A stretch of DNA of 12,741 nt from Burkholderiaceae bacterium (GCA_019428955.1 JAHYJF010000081.1:1-12741); one strand, 5' to 3'; counted from the stretch's first letter, positions 5,239 through 12,741 are shown. Translations and numbers: made by a program. The notes: generated by a model not told the origin, from the sequence alone.

Positions 5239-6681
5239 ATGTCAACGATTCAGTACGGCGACCGGATTCCTAATAACGTTGGTCTCGGCGAGGACCGGGT
5301 GCTGCAGCGGGCGCTCGAACACTGGCAGCCTCGGTTCCTTGACTGGTGGAAAGAGTCGGGTCCGGCCGATTTCCAGTCCGCCGACGTCTACCTGCGCACC
5401 GCGGTCGGCGTCGACGCCAAGGGCTGGGCCAGCTATGGCCGGGTGCGCATGCCCGAATACCGCTGGGGAATCTTCCTCGCCGATGCCGAGCGCGGGCGCA
5501 AGATCGGTTTCGGCGACGCCATGGGTCAGGATGCCTGGCAGTCGGTGCCGGGGGAATATCGCTCGATGCTGCGCCGCTTCATCGTCACCCAGGGCGATAC
5601 CGAACCGGCCTCGGTCGAGCAGCAGCGCATGCTCGGTCACGTCGCGCCCTCGCTCTACGATCTGCGTAACCTCTTCCAGGTCAACGTCGAGGAGGGTCGT
5701 CACCTCTGGGCGATGGTCTACCTGCTGCACGCCTACTTTGGCCGCGACGGCCGCGAGGAAGCCGAGGCGCTGCTCGAGCGCCACTCGGGCGATCCCGACA
5801 ACGCCCGCATCCTCGAGACCTTCAACGAGCCGATCGACGACTGGCTCTCGCTGTACATGTTCACCTATTTCACCGATCGCGACGGCAAGTACCAGCTCAA
5901 GTCTTTTGCCGAATCGGCCTTCGATCCGCTCTCGCGCACCTGCCGCTTCATGCTCACTGAGGAGGCGCACCACATGTTCGTCGGCGATACCGGCATCGGC
6001 CGGGTGATCCGCCGCACCATCGACCTGATGAAGGAACTCAAGACCGACAACCCGGCCGCGATCAGGCGCGCCGGGGGGATCGACCTGGAGCTGCTGCAGC
6101 GTTATCTCAACTACTGGTTCACGTCCTCGCTCGATCTCTTCGGCGGCGAGGATTCGTCCAATGCCGCGAGCGCCTTCGCGACCGGGATCAAGGGTCGCCC
6201 GGACGAAGCCGGCTATGCCGATCATCTCGAGCGCGACACCAGTTTCGAACTCGCCCGGCCGGTTGCTGATTGGGACGGCAGCGGCGATGGCATCGCGGTC
6301 GACGAGATTCCGATGCGCAACGCCACCAACGAGGTGGTGCGCCAGTCCTATATCCGCGACTGCGAAATCGGCCTCAAGCGCTGGAATCGGACCCTCGAGC
6401 GCTCCGGCACCGGTTTTCAGCTGGCGCTGCCGTCGTCGCACTTCCGGCGCAAGATCGGTGCCTGGGCGAGCGTGCCGACCGATCCGTCAGGAAAGCGGAT
6501 CAGCGCCGAGCAGTTCAGTGCCCGGATCGGTCACTGGCTGCCGAGCGCCGATGACAAGGCCTACGTGAAGTCGCTGATGGTCAAGGTGCACGAACCCGGC
6601 AAGATGGCCGGCTGGATCGCACCGCCGGAACGGGGCATCAACAACCTGCCGCTCGATCACGAATACGTGCGGGTTGCATAA
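5239..6681 (+). CDS. boxB: BoxB, benzoyl-CoA 2,3-epoxidase, di-iron oxygenase subunit
   Basis: A 480-residue BoxB, close to the ~473 residues of the Azoarcus evansii enzyme. BoxB uses O2 and two electrons, normally from the reductase BoxA, to convert benzoyl-CoA to its 2,3-epoxide. All six carboxylate/His ligands of the BoxB di-iron centre are present at a constant +2 offset from the published positions: E122 (QGDTEPAS), E152 and H155 (VEEGRH), D213 (FTDRD), E242 and H245 (TEEAHH). The N-terminal RIPNNV and C-terminal RGINN segments are typical. An in-frame stop at 5230-5232 fixes the ATG at 5239 as the first possible start. Only the last 8 bases before the ATG are host sequence: the insertion element ends at 5231 and has displaced the GAAGG half of the Shine-Dalgarno, so translation is probably reduced. 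The coding frame itself is intact. Confidence 0.96.
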   Translation: MSTIQYGDRIPNNVGLGEDRVLQRALEHWQPRFLDWWKESGPADFQSADVYLRTAVGVDAKGWASYGRVRMPEYRWGIFLADAERGRKIGFGDAMGQDAWQSVPGEYRSMLRRFIVTQGDTEPASVEQQRMLGHVAPSLYDLRNLFQVNVEEGRHLWAMVYLLHAYFGRDGREEAEALLERHSGDPDNARILETFNEPIDDWLSLYMFTYFTDRDGKYQLKSFAESAFDPLSRTCRFMLTEEAHHMFVGDTGIGRVIRRTIDLMKELKTDNPAAIRRAGGIDLELLQRYLNYWFTSSLDLFGGEDSSNAASAFATGIKGRPDEAGYADHLERDTSFELARPVADWDGSGDGIAVDEIPMRNATNEVVRQSYIRDCEIGLKRWNRTLERSGTGFQLALPSSHFRRKIGAWASVPTDPSGKRISAEQFSARIGHWLPSADDKAYVKSLMVKVHEPGKMAGWIAPPERGINNLPLDHEYVRVA

Positions 6682-6719
6682 CCGGGGTGCTGACGCGGTA
6701 ACATCCGGAGCACAAGATC

Positions 6720-6727
6720 AGGAGGAG
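6720..6727 (+). promoter_or_regulatory. Strong ribosome binding site deciding the bclA start
   Basis: AGGAGGAG, six bases before the ATG at 6734. It rules out the in-frame ATG at 6674, which would begin inside the end of boxB. It also contrasts with boxB upstream, which has no such site left. Confidence 0.8.
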
Positions 6728-6733
6728 ATACGG

Positions 6734-8326
6734 ATGAATCAGCTTTCGAGCGCGGACCACCGCGCCAGTCCGCCGCGCATCGAGATACCCGCGAACTACA
6801 ACGCCGCGGTCGATCTGATCGGGCGCAACCTCGCTGCCGGCCGGGCCGACAAGGTCGCCTTCGTCGACGATGCCGGCAGTTGCACATACGGCGAACTGGC
6901 GCAGCGCGTCGAGCTCTTCGCCAGCGGTCTTGCCGCGCTCGGTCTGCGCCGCGAAGAGCGCGTGATGATCTGCATGCACGACTCGATCGATTGGCCGGTC
7001 GCGTTCCTGGGAGCCATCAAGGCCGGAATCGTGCCGGTGGCGGCCAACACGCTGCTGATGGCCAAGGACTACGAATTCATGGTGCGTGACTCGCGCGCCC
7101 GGGCGGTGATCGTGTCCAATCCACTGCTGGCCAATTTCACCGCGCTGCTCGACGCCGTGCCGACCCTCGAGCACATCGTGGTGGCCGGGGTGGCGTCGGG
7201 CGAGAGTGGCGCCCGGATGCGCTTCGAGGACGTGATCGCCGCCGGGCACCAGCCCTTCGCAGGGCCCGATACCTCGCCCGACGAACCGTGCTTCTGGCTC
7301 TATTCGTCAGGTTCGACCGGGACGCCCAAGGGCACCGTCCACATCCATTCGAGCATGATCCAGACCGCCGAGCTCTACGCCCGGCCCGTGCTCGGGATCA
7401 GGGAATCAGACCGGGTGTTCTCGGCGGCCAAGCTGTTTTTCGCCTACGGGTTGGGTAACGGGCTGACGTTCCCGATGGCGGTGGGCGCCACGGCGATACT
7501 GATGGCCGAACGGCCAACACCGGCAGCGGTGTTTGGCAAGCTCACCGGTGCCCACCAGCCGACGATCTTCTACGGCGTGCCGACGCTCTTCGCGGGGCTG
7601 CTCGCTGATCCGGCGTTTCCCGAGCGCAGCGCAATGCAGTTGCGCGTCGCGACTTCGGCGGGTGAGGCGCTGCCCGCGCAGATCGGCGAGCGCTGGCGCG
7701 AGCGCACCGGGGTCGACATTCTCGACGGCATCGGCTCCACCGAGATGCTGCACATCTTCCTGTCCAACCGTCCGGGCGAGGTGCGCTACGGCACGACCGG
7801 CATGGCAGTCCCGGGTTACGAGCTGCGACTGCTCGGTGACAATGGCGAGCCGGTGGCCGACGGCGAGGTCGGCGACCTGTTCGTCAAGGGTCCGAGCGCG
7901 GCCTCGGGGTATTGGAACCAGCGCGAAAAGACCCGCGCCGTGTTCCGCGGCGAGTGGACCCACAGCGGCGACAAGTACGTGCGCAGCGAGGACGGCTACT
8001 ACACCTACTCCGGCCGCTCGGACGACATGCTCAAGGTCAGCGGCCAGTACGTTTCGCCCTTCGAGGTGGAGTCGGCGTTGGCGACCCACCCCAAGGTGCT
8101 CGAAGCCGCCGTGGTCGGTTACCCGGACGCCGACGAACTGATCAAGCCGCGGGCGTTCGTGGTGCTCAAGAATCCGAGCGATGCCAGCGACCAGTTGGCC
8201 GATGAATTGCGCACCTACGTGCGCAGCCAGCTTGCGCCGCACAAGTATCCGCGCTGGATCGAATTCACTGCCGAATTGCCGAAGACCGCGACCGGCAAGA
8301 TCCAGCGGTTCCGGCTGCGCGGCTGA
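6734..8326 (+). CDS. bclA: Benzoate-CoA ligase (AMP-forming)
   Basis: A 530-residue acyl-CoA synthetase of the ANL superfamily, of benzoate-CoA ligase length. It activates benzoate with ATP and CoA to benzoyl-CoA, the entry step of the box pathway and the likely inducer signal for BoxR. Motifs in order: P-loop YSSGSTGTPKG at 190-200, substrate-pocket segment KLFFAYGLGN at 233-242, DGIGSTEMLHIF at 331-342, SGDKYVR at 411-417, hinge GRSDDMLKVSG at 427-437, and catalytic lysine K522 in PKTATGKIQR. The FFAYG and TEMLHIF segments resemble characterised benzoate ligases rather than general fatty acyl ligases. It follows boxB by 52 bp on the same strand with no terminator between them, so it probably belongs to the boxC-boxB-bclA operon and would feel any polar effect of the insertion sequence. 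A related aryl substrate cannot be excluded. Confidence 0.93.
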   Translation: MNQLSSADHRASPPRIEIPANYNAAVDLIGRNLAAGRADKVAFVDDAGSCTYGELAQRVELFASGLAALGLRREERVMICMHDSIDWPVAFLGAIKAGIVPVAANTLLMAKDYEFMVRDSRARAVIVSNPLLANFTALLDAVPTLEHIVVAGVASGESGARMRFEDVIAAGHQPFAGPDTSPDEPCFWLYSSGSTGTPKGTVHIHSSMIQTAELYARPVLGIRESDRVFSAAKLFFAYGLGNGLTFPMAVGATAILMAERPTPAAVFGKLTGAHQPTIFYGVPTLFAGLLADPAFPERSAMQLRVATSAGEALPAQIGERWRERTGVDILDGIGSTEMLHIFLSNRPGEVRYGTTGMAVPGYELRLLGDNGEPVADGEVGDLFVKGPSAASGYWNQREKTRAVFRGEWTHSGDKYVRSEDGYYTYSGRSDDMLKVSGQYVSPFEVESALATHPKVLEAAVVGYPDADELIKPRAFVVLKNPSDASDQLADELRTYVRSQLAPHKYPRWIEFTAELPKTATGKIQRFRLRG

Positions 8327-8406
8327 GAGCTATCGGGCAACACTGCTGGCGATGTCCGCTGCCGGCTCTTCGAAGAGGCCGATGCGTCTGCACCGGCGGC
8401 GCGTCG

Positions 8407-8439
8407 CCGGGTCACCGCGCCGGAAGCGCGATGACCCGG
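8407..8439. terminator. Hairpin between convergent bclA and norZ
   Basis: CCGGGTCA (8407-8414) pairs with TGACCCGG (8432-8439), and inside it CGCGC (8416-8420) pairs with GCGCG (8426-8430) around a CGGAA loop. This is the strongest fold in the 126-bp gap between the two stop codons and could end both transcripts. No T-tract follows on either strand. A weaker hairpin, CTCTTC/GAAGAG, lies just upstream near 8365-8377. I see nothing else in this gap. Confidence 0.55.
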
Positions 8440-8452
8440 GTTGCGCTTAAAC

Positions 8453-10732
8453 TCAGACGGGGCGCAGGCGTCCCTCGGACGCACTCAGAGGCGGCGTCCT
8501 GCCGAGCAGCCCCAGCACCACCTGCAGCGCCATCGCCATTGCTCCGACGATGAACACCATGTCGCCAAAGCTGCGCACCCAGCGCAAGTTCTGCAGGATG
8601 TCCTGCTGCATGAAGGCCTCGCTGCGCGCGTACCACAGGCCCTCGCTGACGCTGGCGTACATCTGGATGATGCCGATCGGCAACAGGCTGGTGGCGATCA
8701 TCAGCACCAGGCCGGCGTTCAACCCCCAGAACGCGGTCATCATCAGGCGCCGGTTGAGCTGGTACTGAGGCCGGATGTAGCGCAGCACCAGCAGCGTGAA
8801 GCCCAGCGCCAGGAAGCCGTAGACCCCGAACAGCGCGGCGTGCGCGTGCACCGGCGTGGTGTTCAGGCCCTGTACGTAGTAGAGCGAGATCGGCGGGTTG
8901 ATCATGAAGCCGAACACCCCGGCACCGAGCATGTTCCAGAATGCGACCGCGACGAAGAACATCAACGGCCAGCGCAGATTCTTCATCCACGGTGCGCGCT
9001 CTTTCAGGCGCCAGTTCTCCCACGCCTCGTGGCCGAGCACGATCAGGGGCACGACTTCGAGCGCGCTGAAGGTAGCGCCCACGGCCATGACTGGGGTCGT
9101 GGTGCCGGAGAAGTAGAGGTGATGAAAGGTGCCGGGAATGCCGCCGAGCAGGAACAGCGAGGCCGACGCCAGACTGGCTGCGGTCGCCATGCGTTGCGAT
9201 ACCAGGCCGAGCGCGGAGAACACGAAGGCCAGGGCGGTGGTGGCAAAGACTTCGAAGAAGCCCTCGACCCAGAGGTGAACGACCCACCAGCGCCAGTACT
9301 CCATCACGGTCAGATTGGTGCGTTCGCCGTAGAAGAAGCCGGCGCCGTAGAACAGGCCGATCGCGACCACCGATGCGGTCAGAAGCGCCAGCAGGTTCTT
9401 GTCGCCGCCGGGCTTGCGCAGCGCCGGAGCGATGCCGCGCATCATCAGGAACAGCCACAGCACGATGCCGGTGAACTTGCCGATCTGCCACAACCGCCCC
9501 AGGTCGATGTATTCATAGCCCTGGTGCCCCAGCCAGAAATTGAGGTTTGCCGGCATGATCTGCGCGATGGCCAGGAAGTTGCCGGTGAAGGAACCCACCA
9601 CCACCGCGACCAGAGCCCAGAACAGGATGTCGACGCCCAGCTTCTGGTACTTGGGATCCTTGCCGCCGTTGATCAACGGCGCGAGGAACAGGCCGGCGGC
9701 GAGAAAGCCGGTGGCGATCCAGAACAGCGCGCTCTGGATATGCCAGGTGCGCGTCAGCGAGTAGGGAAACCAGCGCGCCAGGTCGATTCCATAGAACTTC
9801 TGGCCCTCGATGGTGTAGTGGGCGGTGAGTCCGCCGATGAAGACCTGGAAGACGAACAGCGCGACCACCAGGAAGAGGTATTTGCCCAACGCGCGCTGGG
9901 AGGGCGTGAGCGCGACCAGGCTGAGCGGGTCACGCTCCGGTATGACCGGCTCTCCGCCGTCTTGCCGGCGCAGGAACGACCAACCCCAGATCAGGGCACC
10001 GACGCCGGCGAGCAACAGCACGATGCTGACCAGCGACCAGACGATATTCTCGCCGCTGGGCTGGTTGCTGATCAGCGGTTCGTGCGGCCAGTTGTTGGTG
10101 TAGGTGACGTGCTGCCCCGGTCGCTCGGTGGCCGCGGCCCATGCTGTCCAGCCAAAGAAGCGCGAGAGCTGCACCCGTCGCTCGGCGCTGGGGAGCGAGT
10201 TCTCTTTCATTGCGAAGCTGACGCGGCTCTGGTGCAGTTCGGGGGCGTCGGAAAAGAGCTGATCGTAATAGGCCGCCGTACTCGCCATCGCCTGGGCGCG
10301 TCGGCTCGAGACCGTCAGCGTGTCGGTGACCGGGTCGGTACGGTTGGCGCGGTATTCGGCGCGTAACTGCTCGCGCAGCGCCATCTTGGTCGGAGCCGAG
10401 AGCTCGGCGTAAGGCCGGCCGTGCTCTTGTTGCGCAGCCAGGTCGAGCCAGGCTAGGAGTTCGCGGTGGAGCCAGTCGGCGGTCCAGTCCGGCGCCTGGT
10501 AGGCGCCGTGACCGAGGATCGAGCCGAGCTGCATGCCGCCCACAGATTGCCAGGCAGTCTGCCCGTCGAGGATGTCCTCGCCGGTGAAGAGCAGTTTGCC
10601 ATCGGCGCTCACCACCTGCTTGGGAATCGGCGGCGCCTGGCGGTAGACCTCGGTGCCGAAGTAGCCAAGGATCGAGAAGGTGAGCGTCAGTACGGCGATC
10701 AGGATAAGCCAAAGCCTGCGATAGGGTCCCAT
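8453..10732 (-). CDS. norZ: Quinol-dependent nitric oxide reductase (qNor, NorZ)
   Basis: A 759-residue single-subunit NO reductase in the cytoplasmic membrane that reduces 2 NO to N2O with electrons from quinol. A first membrane helix (~7-27) is followed by a ~200-residue periplasmic domain and about 13 further helices, with an extra N-terminal part absent from cytochrome-c-type NorB. Heme and FeB ligands are recognisable: H331 (RTWH), H486 and E490 (HLWVEG), E494, H537/H538 (GTFHHLYF) and H629/H631 (VHAHAALFG). Because these residues are retained, it reads as a true reductase rather than an NO dismutase. The ATG at 10732 has only a weak GAGAG ribosome binding site. It lies 28 bp after ytfE on the same strand, so the two form one operon controlled by NorR, most likely for NO detoxification or denitrification. 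Confidence 0.96.
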   Translation of the reverse strand: MGPYRRLWLILIAVLTLTFSILGYFGTEVYRQAPPIPKQVVSADGKLLFTGEDILDGQTAWQSVGGMQLGSILGHGAYQAPDWTADWLHRELLAWLDLAAQQEHGRPYAELSAPTKMALREQLRAEYRANRTDPVTDTLTVSSRRAQAMASTAAYYDQLFSDAPELHQSRVSFAMKENSLPSAERRVQLSRFFGWTAWAAATERPGQHVTYTNNWPHEPLISNQPSGENIVWSLVSIVLLLAGVGALIWGWSFLRRQDGGEPVIPERDPLSLVALTPSQRALGKYLFLVVALFVFQVFIGGLTAHYTIEGQKFYGIDLARWFPYSLTRTWHIQSALFWIATGFLAAGLFLAPLINGGKDPKYQKLGVDILFWALVAVVVGSFTGNFLAIAQIMPANLNFWLGHQGYEYIDLGRLWQIGKFTGIVLWLFLMMRGIAPALRKPGGDKNLLALLTASVVAIGLFYGAGFFYGERTNLTVMEYWRWWVVHLWVEGFFEVFATTALAFVFSALGLVSQRMATAASLASASLFLLGGIPGTFHHLYFSGTTTPVMAVGATFSALEVVPLIVLGHEAWENWRLKERAPWMKNLRWPLMFFVAVAFWNMLGAGVFGFMINPPISLYYVQGLNTTPVHAHAALFGVYGFLALGFTLLVLRYIRPQYQLNRRLMMTAFWGLNAGLVLMIATSLLPIGIIQMYASVSEGLWYARSEAFMQQDILQNLRWVRSFGDMVFIVGAMAMALQVVLGLLGRTPPLSASEGRLRPV

Positions 10733-10760
10733 GCGCGTTCTCTCTTTGTTGTCTGCTGGA

Positions 10761-11441
10761 TCAGGAATGGGCCGGCGTTGCCGCCGCGGCCTTGGCGAAC
10801 AGGATGTTGTTCTCGAGGTGGATGTGTTCCATCAGGTCTTCGCGCAAGGTGCGTAGCCCAAGGTAGAGCGCGCTCCAGGTGTTGCAGGCCTCGGCCGGCA
10901 GCGAAATGTCGTTGGTCAGGACGGCCATCTGCGCGAGGTTCCCGCCATGCTGGTCGTGTTCCCTGCGCATCACGGCGATGGGGCCGGTTGCCATCGCGCC
11001 GTGTTCGCTCGCCAGCATCGGGAACAGGATCTGCTCTTCCTTGTGCATGTGGCTTTCCATCTCCGCCTGGATGCGCTCCAGAAGTTCACCCAGGCCGCGC
11101 GGACACTCGGGTTTTTCACCGTGCACCGTCTCGACCCTGTGGGCCAGGCGCACCAGTTCGGGCAGTTGTTCGCGATGGGTGTCGTGGTAGCGGCTGACGA
11201 TATGCTCGACCAGTTCGGCTGGCGTCGCCGCGTTCCAGTCGCGATCAGCGGGGGTCGCCGCGGCGATCGCCTGTTGCAGGCGAAGCGCGATCACCTCGGG
11301 GTCGAAGTCCTTGATGCTTGCAGCGGCGCGCAGGCTGACGTGACCGCCGCAGCAGAAGTCCAGTCCGTGCTCGTTGAAGATTCGGGTTGCACCGGGAATG
11401 TCGCGGGCAAGTTCACCGAGGGGTTGATCAAGTAGGTTCAT
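10761..11441 (-). CDS. ytfE: YtfE/ScdA/DnrN-type di-iron protein, repair of iron centres (RIC)
   Basis: A 226-residue protein. The N-terminal ScdA_N-like domain has the CCGG signature (DFCCGGH, C30 and C31), followed by a hemerythrin-like di-iron domain. The ligands align with E. coli YtfE at a constant +2 offset: H86, H131, E135, H162, H206 and E210. Members of the family restore iron-sulfur clusters damaged by NO or oxidants and have been proposed to release iron or act on NO. The ATG at 11441 is preceded by AGGAGAG at suitable distance; the frame is open further upstream, but earlier starts would cover the promoter. It is the first gene of the ytfE-norZ operon, with a sigma-54 promoter 36 bases upstream, and diverges from norR. 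The context supports a response to nitrosative stress. Confidence 0.94.
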   Translation of the reverse strand: MNLLDQPLGELARDIPGATRIFNEHGLDFCCGGHVSLRAAASIKDFDPEVIALRLQQAIAAATPADRDWNAATPAELVEHIVSRYHDTHREQLPELVRLAHRVETVHGEKPECPRGLGELLERIQAEMESHMHKEEQILFPMLASEHGAMATGPIAVMRREHDQHGGNLAQMAVLTNDISLPAEACNTWSALYLGLRTLREDLMEHIHLENNILFAKAAAATPAHS

Positions 11442-11476
11442 ATGACTCTCCTGGTTTGGGTTCATGGGTAAGACCA

Positions 11477-11492
11477 TGCGAAATTCGTGCCA
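11477..11492 (-). promoter_or_regulatory. Sigma-54 promoter of ytfE-norZ
   Basis: TGGCACGAATTTCGCA on the minus strand: GG of the -24 element and GC of the -12 element are separated by exactly 10 bases, and TGGCAC matches the consensus fully. The -12 element reads TCGCA instead of TTGCA. Its position before ytfE, with NorR-type sites further upstream, fits activation by NorR. Confidence 0.85.
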
Positions 11493-11535
11493 GCTCGATG
11501 CCAGAGGCGATTGGCGAGCAAATGTTGATGATGTA

Positions 11536-11546
11536 GTAATATTGAC
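11536..11546. promoter_or_regulatory. NorR-type binding site 1 (GT-N7-AC)
   Basis: GTAATATTGAC matches the GT-N7-AC core of NorR enhancer sites. It is the nearest of three sites to the sigma-54 promoter, about 45 bases upstream of the -24 element. Confidence 0.65.
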
Positions 11547-11559
11547 CATGGGGGAAATG

Positions 11560-11570
11560 GTGAATGAGAC
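11560..11570. promoter_or_regulatory. NorR-type binding site 2 (GT-N7-AC)
   Basis: GTGAATGAGAC, 24 bases centre to centre from site 1. Three such sites upstream of a sigma-54 promoter is the arrangement known from E. coli norVW. Confidence 0.62.
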
Positions 11571-11579
11571 CATATAAGG

Positions 11580-11590
11580 GTATTTATGAC
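11580..11590. promoter_or_regulatory. NorR-type binding site 3 (GT-N7-AC), overlapping the norR start
   Basis: GTATTTATGAC, 20 bases centre to centre from site 2. It contains the norR ATG (11586-11588), so NorR bound here could also limit its own expression. Confidence 0.6.
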
Positions 11591-12741
11591 CGTAATGGAA
11601 TCCGAGCTCCTAACTGATTTGCTCGAAGAGCTGCCCGAGGCGGTACGGCTCCAGCGCCTGGTAGCGCGTCTGCGCGTCCATTTCGGCTGCGGCGCGGTCG
11701 CGTTGCTGCACCTGGAGGAGGGACATCTGCGACCGGTGGCCGCCGACGGGCTGGTGCGCGATGCGCTCGGGCGGCGCTTCGCGGTGGCCCAGCACCCGCG
11801 CCTGGCCGCGATCCTCGCGCAGCGCGGCGTGACCCGTTTCCACCACGACAGCAACTTGCCCGACCCCTACGACGGACTGATCGATGAGCATGCCGGCCAG
11901 CCGTTGCCGGTGCACGATTGCATGGGCACCAGCTTGCATGTCGAGGGGCGGCCCTGGGGGGTTTTGACGCTCGACGCGCTGCAGGTCGGTTCCTTCGACG
12001 AGTCGTCGCAGGCCGGGCTCGACGCCCTCATCGTGATCGTCGAAGGGGCCATTCGCATGACCCGGATGGAAGCCGAGATCCGCGCGTTGCGGCTCACGCG
12101 TGGTGATGCTCCGGAAAGCAGCCCGGCGCGCGATGAGGCCGAGATTCTGGGCCAGAGCGAGGCCATCGCGCAACTGCTCCATGAGCTGGTGGTAGTGGCC
12201 GATACCGAGCTGCCCGTCCTGCTCCTCGGCGAGACCGGAGTTGGCAAGGAGCTTTTCGCGCACCGCCTGCATCGCCTGTCGCGGCGGCGGAATAAGCCGA
12301 TGGTGCACGTCAATTGCGCGGCATTGCCCGAGTCGCTGGCCGAGAGCGAGCTGTTCGGCCACGCCAAGGGCGCCTTCTCGGGAGCGGTCAGTGCCCGGCC
12401 CGGCCGTTTCGAAGCCGCCGATGGCGGCACGCTGTTCCTTGATGAAGTCGGCGAATTGCCGCTGGCCGTCCAGGCCAAGCTGTTGCGTACCCTGCAAAAC
12501 GGCGAGATCCAGCGCCTGGGCGCTGACGAGCCGCGGCGCGTGGACGTGCGCATCATCGCCGCCACCAATCGCGCCTTGCGCGACCACGTGCGCGATGGTT
12601 CGTTTCGGGCCGACCTCTATCACCGGCTCTCGGTTTACCCGATTCCGATTCCACCGCTGCGCGAGCGTGGCAACGATGTGCTGCTGCTGGCGGGACGCCT
12701 TCTCGAACTCAACCGGGCCCGGCTGGGATTGCGCAGCCTGC
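11586..12741 (+). CDS. norR: NorR, NO-sensing sigma-54-dependent activator (partial, C-terminus beyond the right edge)
   Basis: The first 385 residues of NorR. The N-terminal GAF domain (~20-165) shows HPRL at 70-73, DSNLPDPYDGL at 88-98 and VHDCMG at 109-114, which carry the Asp/His/Cys residues associated with the non-heme iron NO sensor. The AAA+ domain has Walker A GETGVGKE at 215-222, the sigma-54 contact loop GAFSGA at 262-267 (usual form GAFTGA), Walker B GTLFLDE at 281-287, and FRADLYHRLSV at 340-350. The DNA-binding domain lies outside the window. AAGGG is five bases before the ATG. Divergence from ytfE-norZ with three GT-N7-AC sites fits its role as NO-triggered activator of that operon. 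Confidence 0.94.
   Translation, partial: MTVMESELLTDLLEELPEAVRLQRLVARLRVHFGCGAVALLHLEEGHLRPVAADGLVRDALGRRFAVAQHPRLAAILAQRGVTRFHHDSNLPDPYDGLIDEHAGQPLPVHDCMGTSLHVEGRPWGVLTLDALQVGSFDESSQAGLDALIVIVEGAIRMTRMEAEIRALRLTRGDAPESSPARDEAEILGQSEAIAQLLHELVVVADTELPVLLLGETGVGKELFAHRLHRLSRRRNKPMVHVNCAALPESLAESELFGHAKGAFSGAVSARPGRFEAADGGTLFLDEVGELPLAVQAKLLRTLQNGEIQRLGADEPRRVDVRIIAATNRALRDHVRDGSFRADLYHRLSVYPIPIPPLRERGNDVLLLAGRLLELNRARLGLRSL

Noticed and set aside
8441..10366. Very long open frame on the plus strand opposite norZ
   Set aside because: Its translation is rich in Gln, Asp, Glu, His and Arg with no family signature, as expected from the antisense of a high-GC membrane-protein gene. The minus strand encodes a complete qNor.
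8453..10732. Possibility that the qNor-like protein is a nitric oxide dismutase
   Set aside because: The FeB histidines, nearby glutamates and heme histidines of true reductases are retained, and the gene is in a normal NorR/YtfE context.
1..12741. CRISPR arrays, tRNA and rRNA genes
   Set aside because: No regularly spaced repeats and no tRNA- or rRNA-like segments were seen on reading through the window.

Overview
The window looks like a chromosomal segment of a high-GC proteobacterium that degrades aromatic compounds and respires or detoxifies nitrogen oxides. A betaproteobacterium (Rhodocyclales or Burkholderiales type) is my best guess, inferred from gene content and sequence style only. 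It has three parts: aerobic benzoate degradation through benzoyl-CoA (box genes), an IS1111-type insertion sequence inside that operon, and a nitric oxide defence cluster.

Positions 1-8326 hold the box region. An alpha/beta hydrolase (minus strand, cut by the left edge) diverges from boxR, the helix-turn-helix/shikimate-kinase-like regulator. boxR converges on a small flavodoxin (minus strand), which diverges from boxC. boxC (benzoyl-CoA-dihydrodiol lyase), boxB (di-iron benzoyl-CoA 2,3-epoxidase) and bclA (benzoate-CoA ligase) run on the plus strand. BclA makes benzoyl-CoA, BoxB epoxidises it and BoxC opens the ring. The usual reductase gene boxA is not in the window. Four copies of a 14-bp motif (GRCACTWTNNYGCA), two in each divergent intergenic region, are good candidates for BoxR operators.

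Positions 3751-5231 are a complete IS1111-subgroup (IS110 family) element. It has 13-bp subterminal inverted repeats, an intact DEDD transposase and a long noncoding right end. Removing it rejoins GAAGG to AGCAAAGATG, which recreates a textbook Shine-Dalgarno (AAGGAG) five bases before the boxB ATG. The element has therefore landed inside the boxB ribosome binding site. Its right end can be folded into a bridge/seeker RNA with two loops. One loop carries sequences matching both sides of this insertion site. The other carries sequences matching both tips of the element. The target and donor recognition code can thus be read directly from the window.

Positions 8453-12741 hold the nitric oxide module. 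ytfE (di-iron RIC protein) and norZ (quinol-dependent nitric oxide reductase) form a minus-strand operon, divergent from norR (sigma-54 activator with a NO-sensing GAF domain, cut by the right edge). The 144-bp ytfE-norR gap holds a well-formed sigma-54 promoter and three GT-N7-AC sites of NorR type. Strong hairpins lie in both convergent gaps (boxR/flavodoxin and bclA/norZ).
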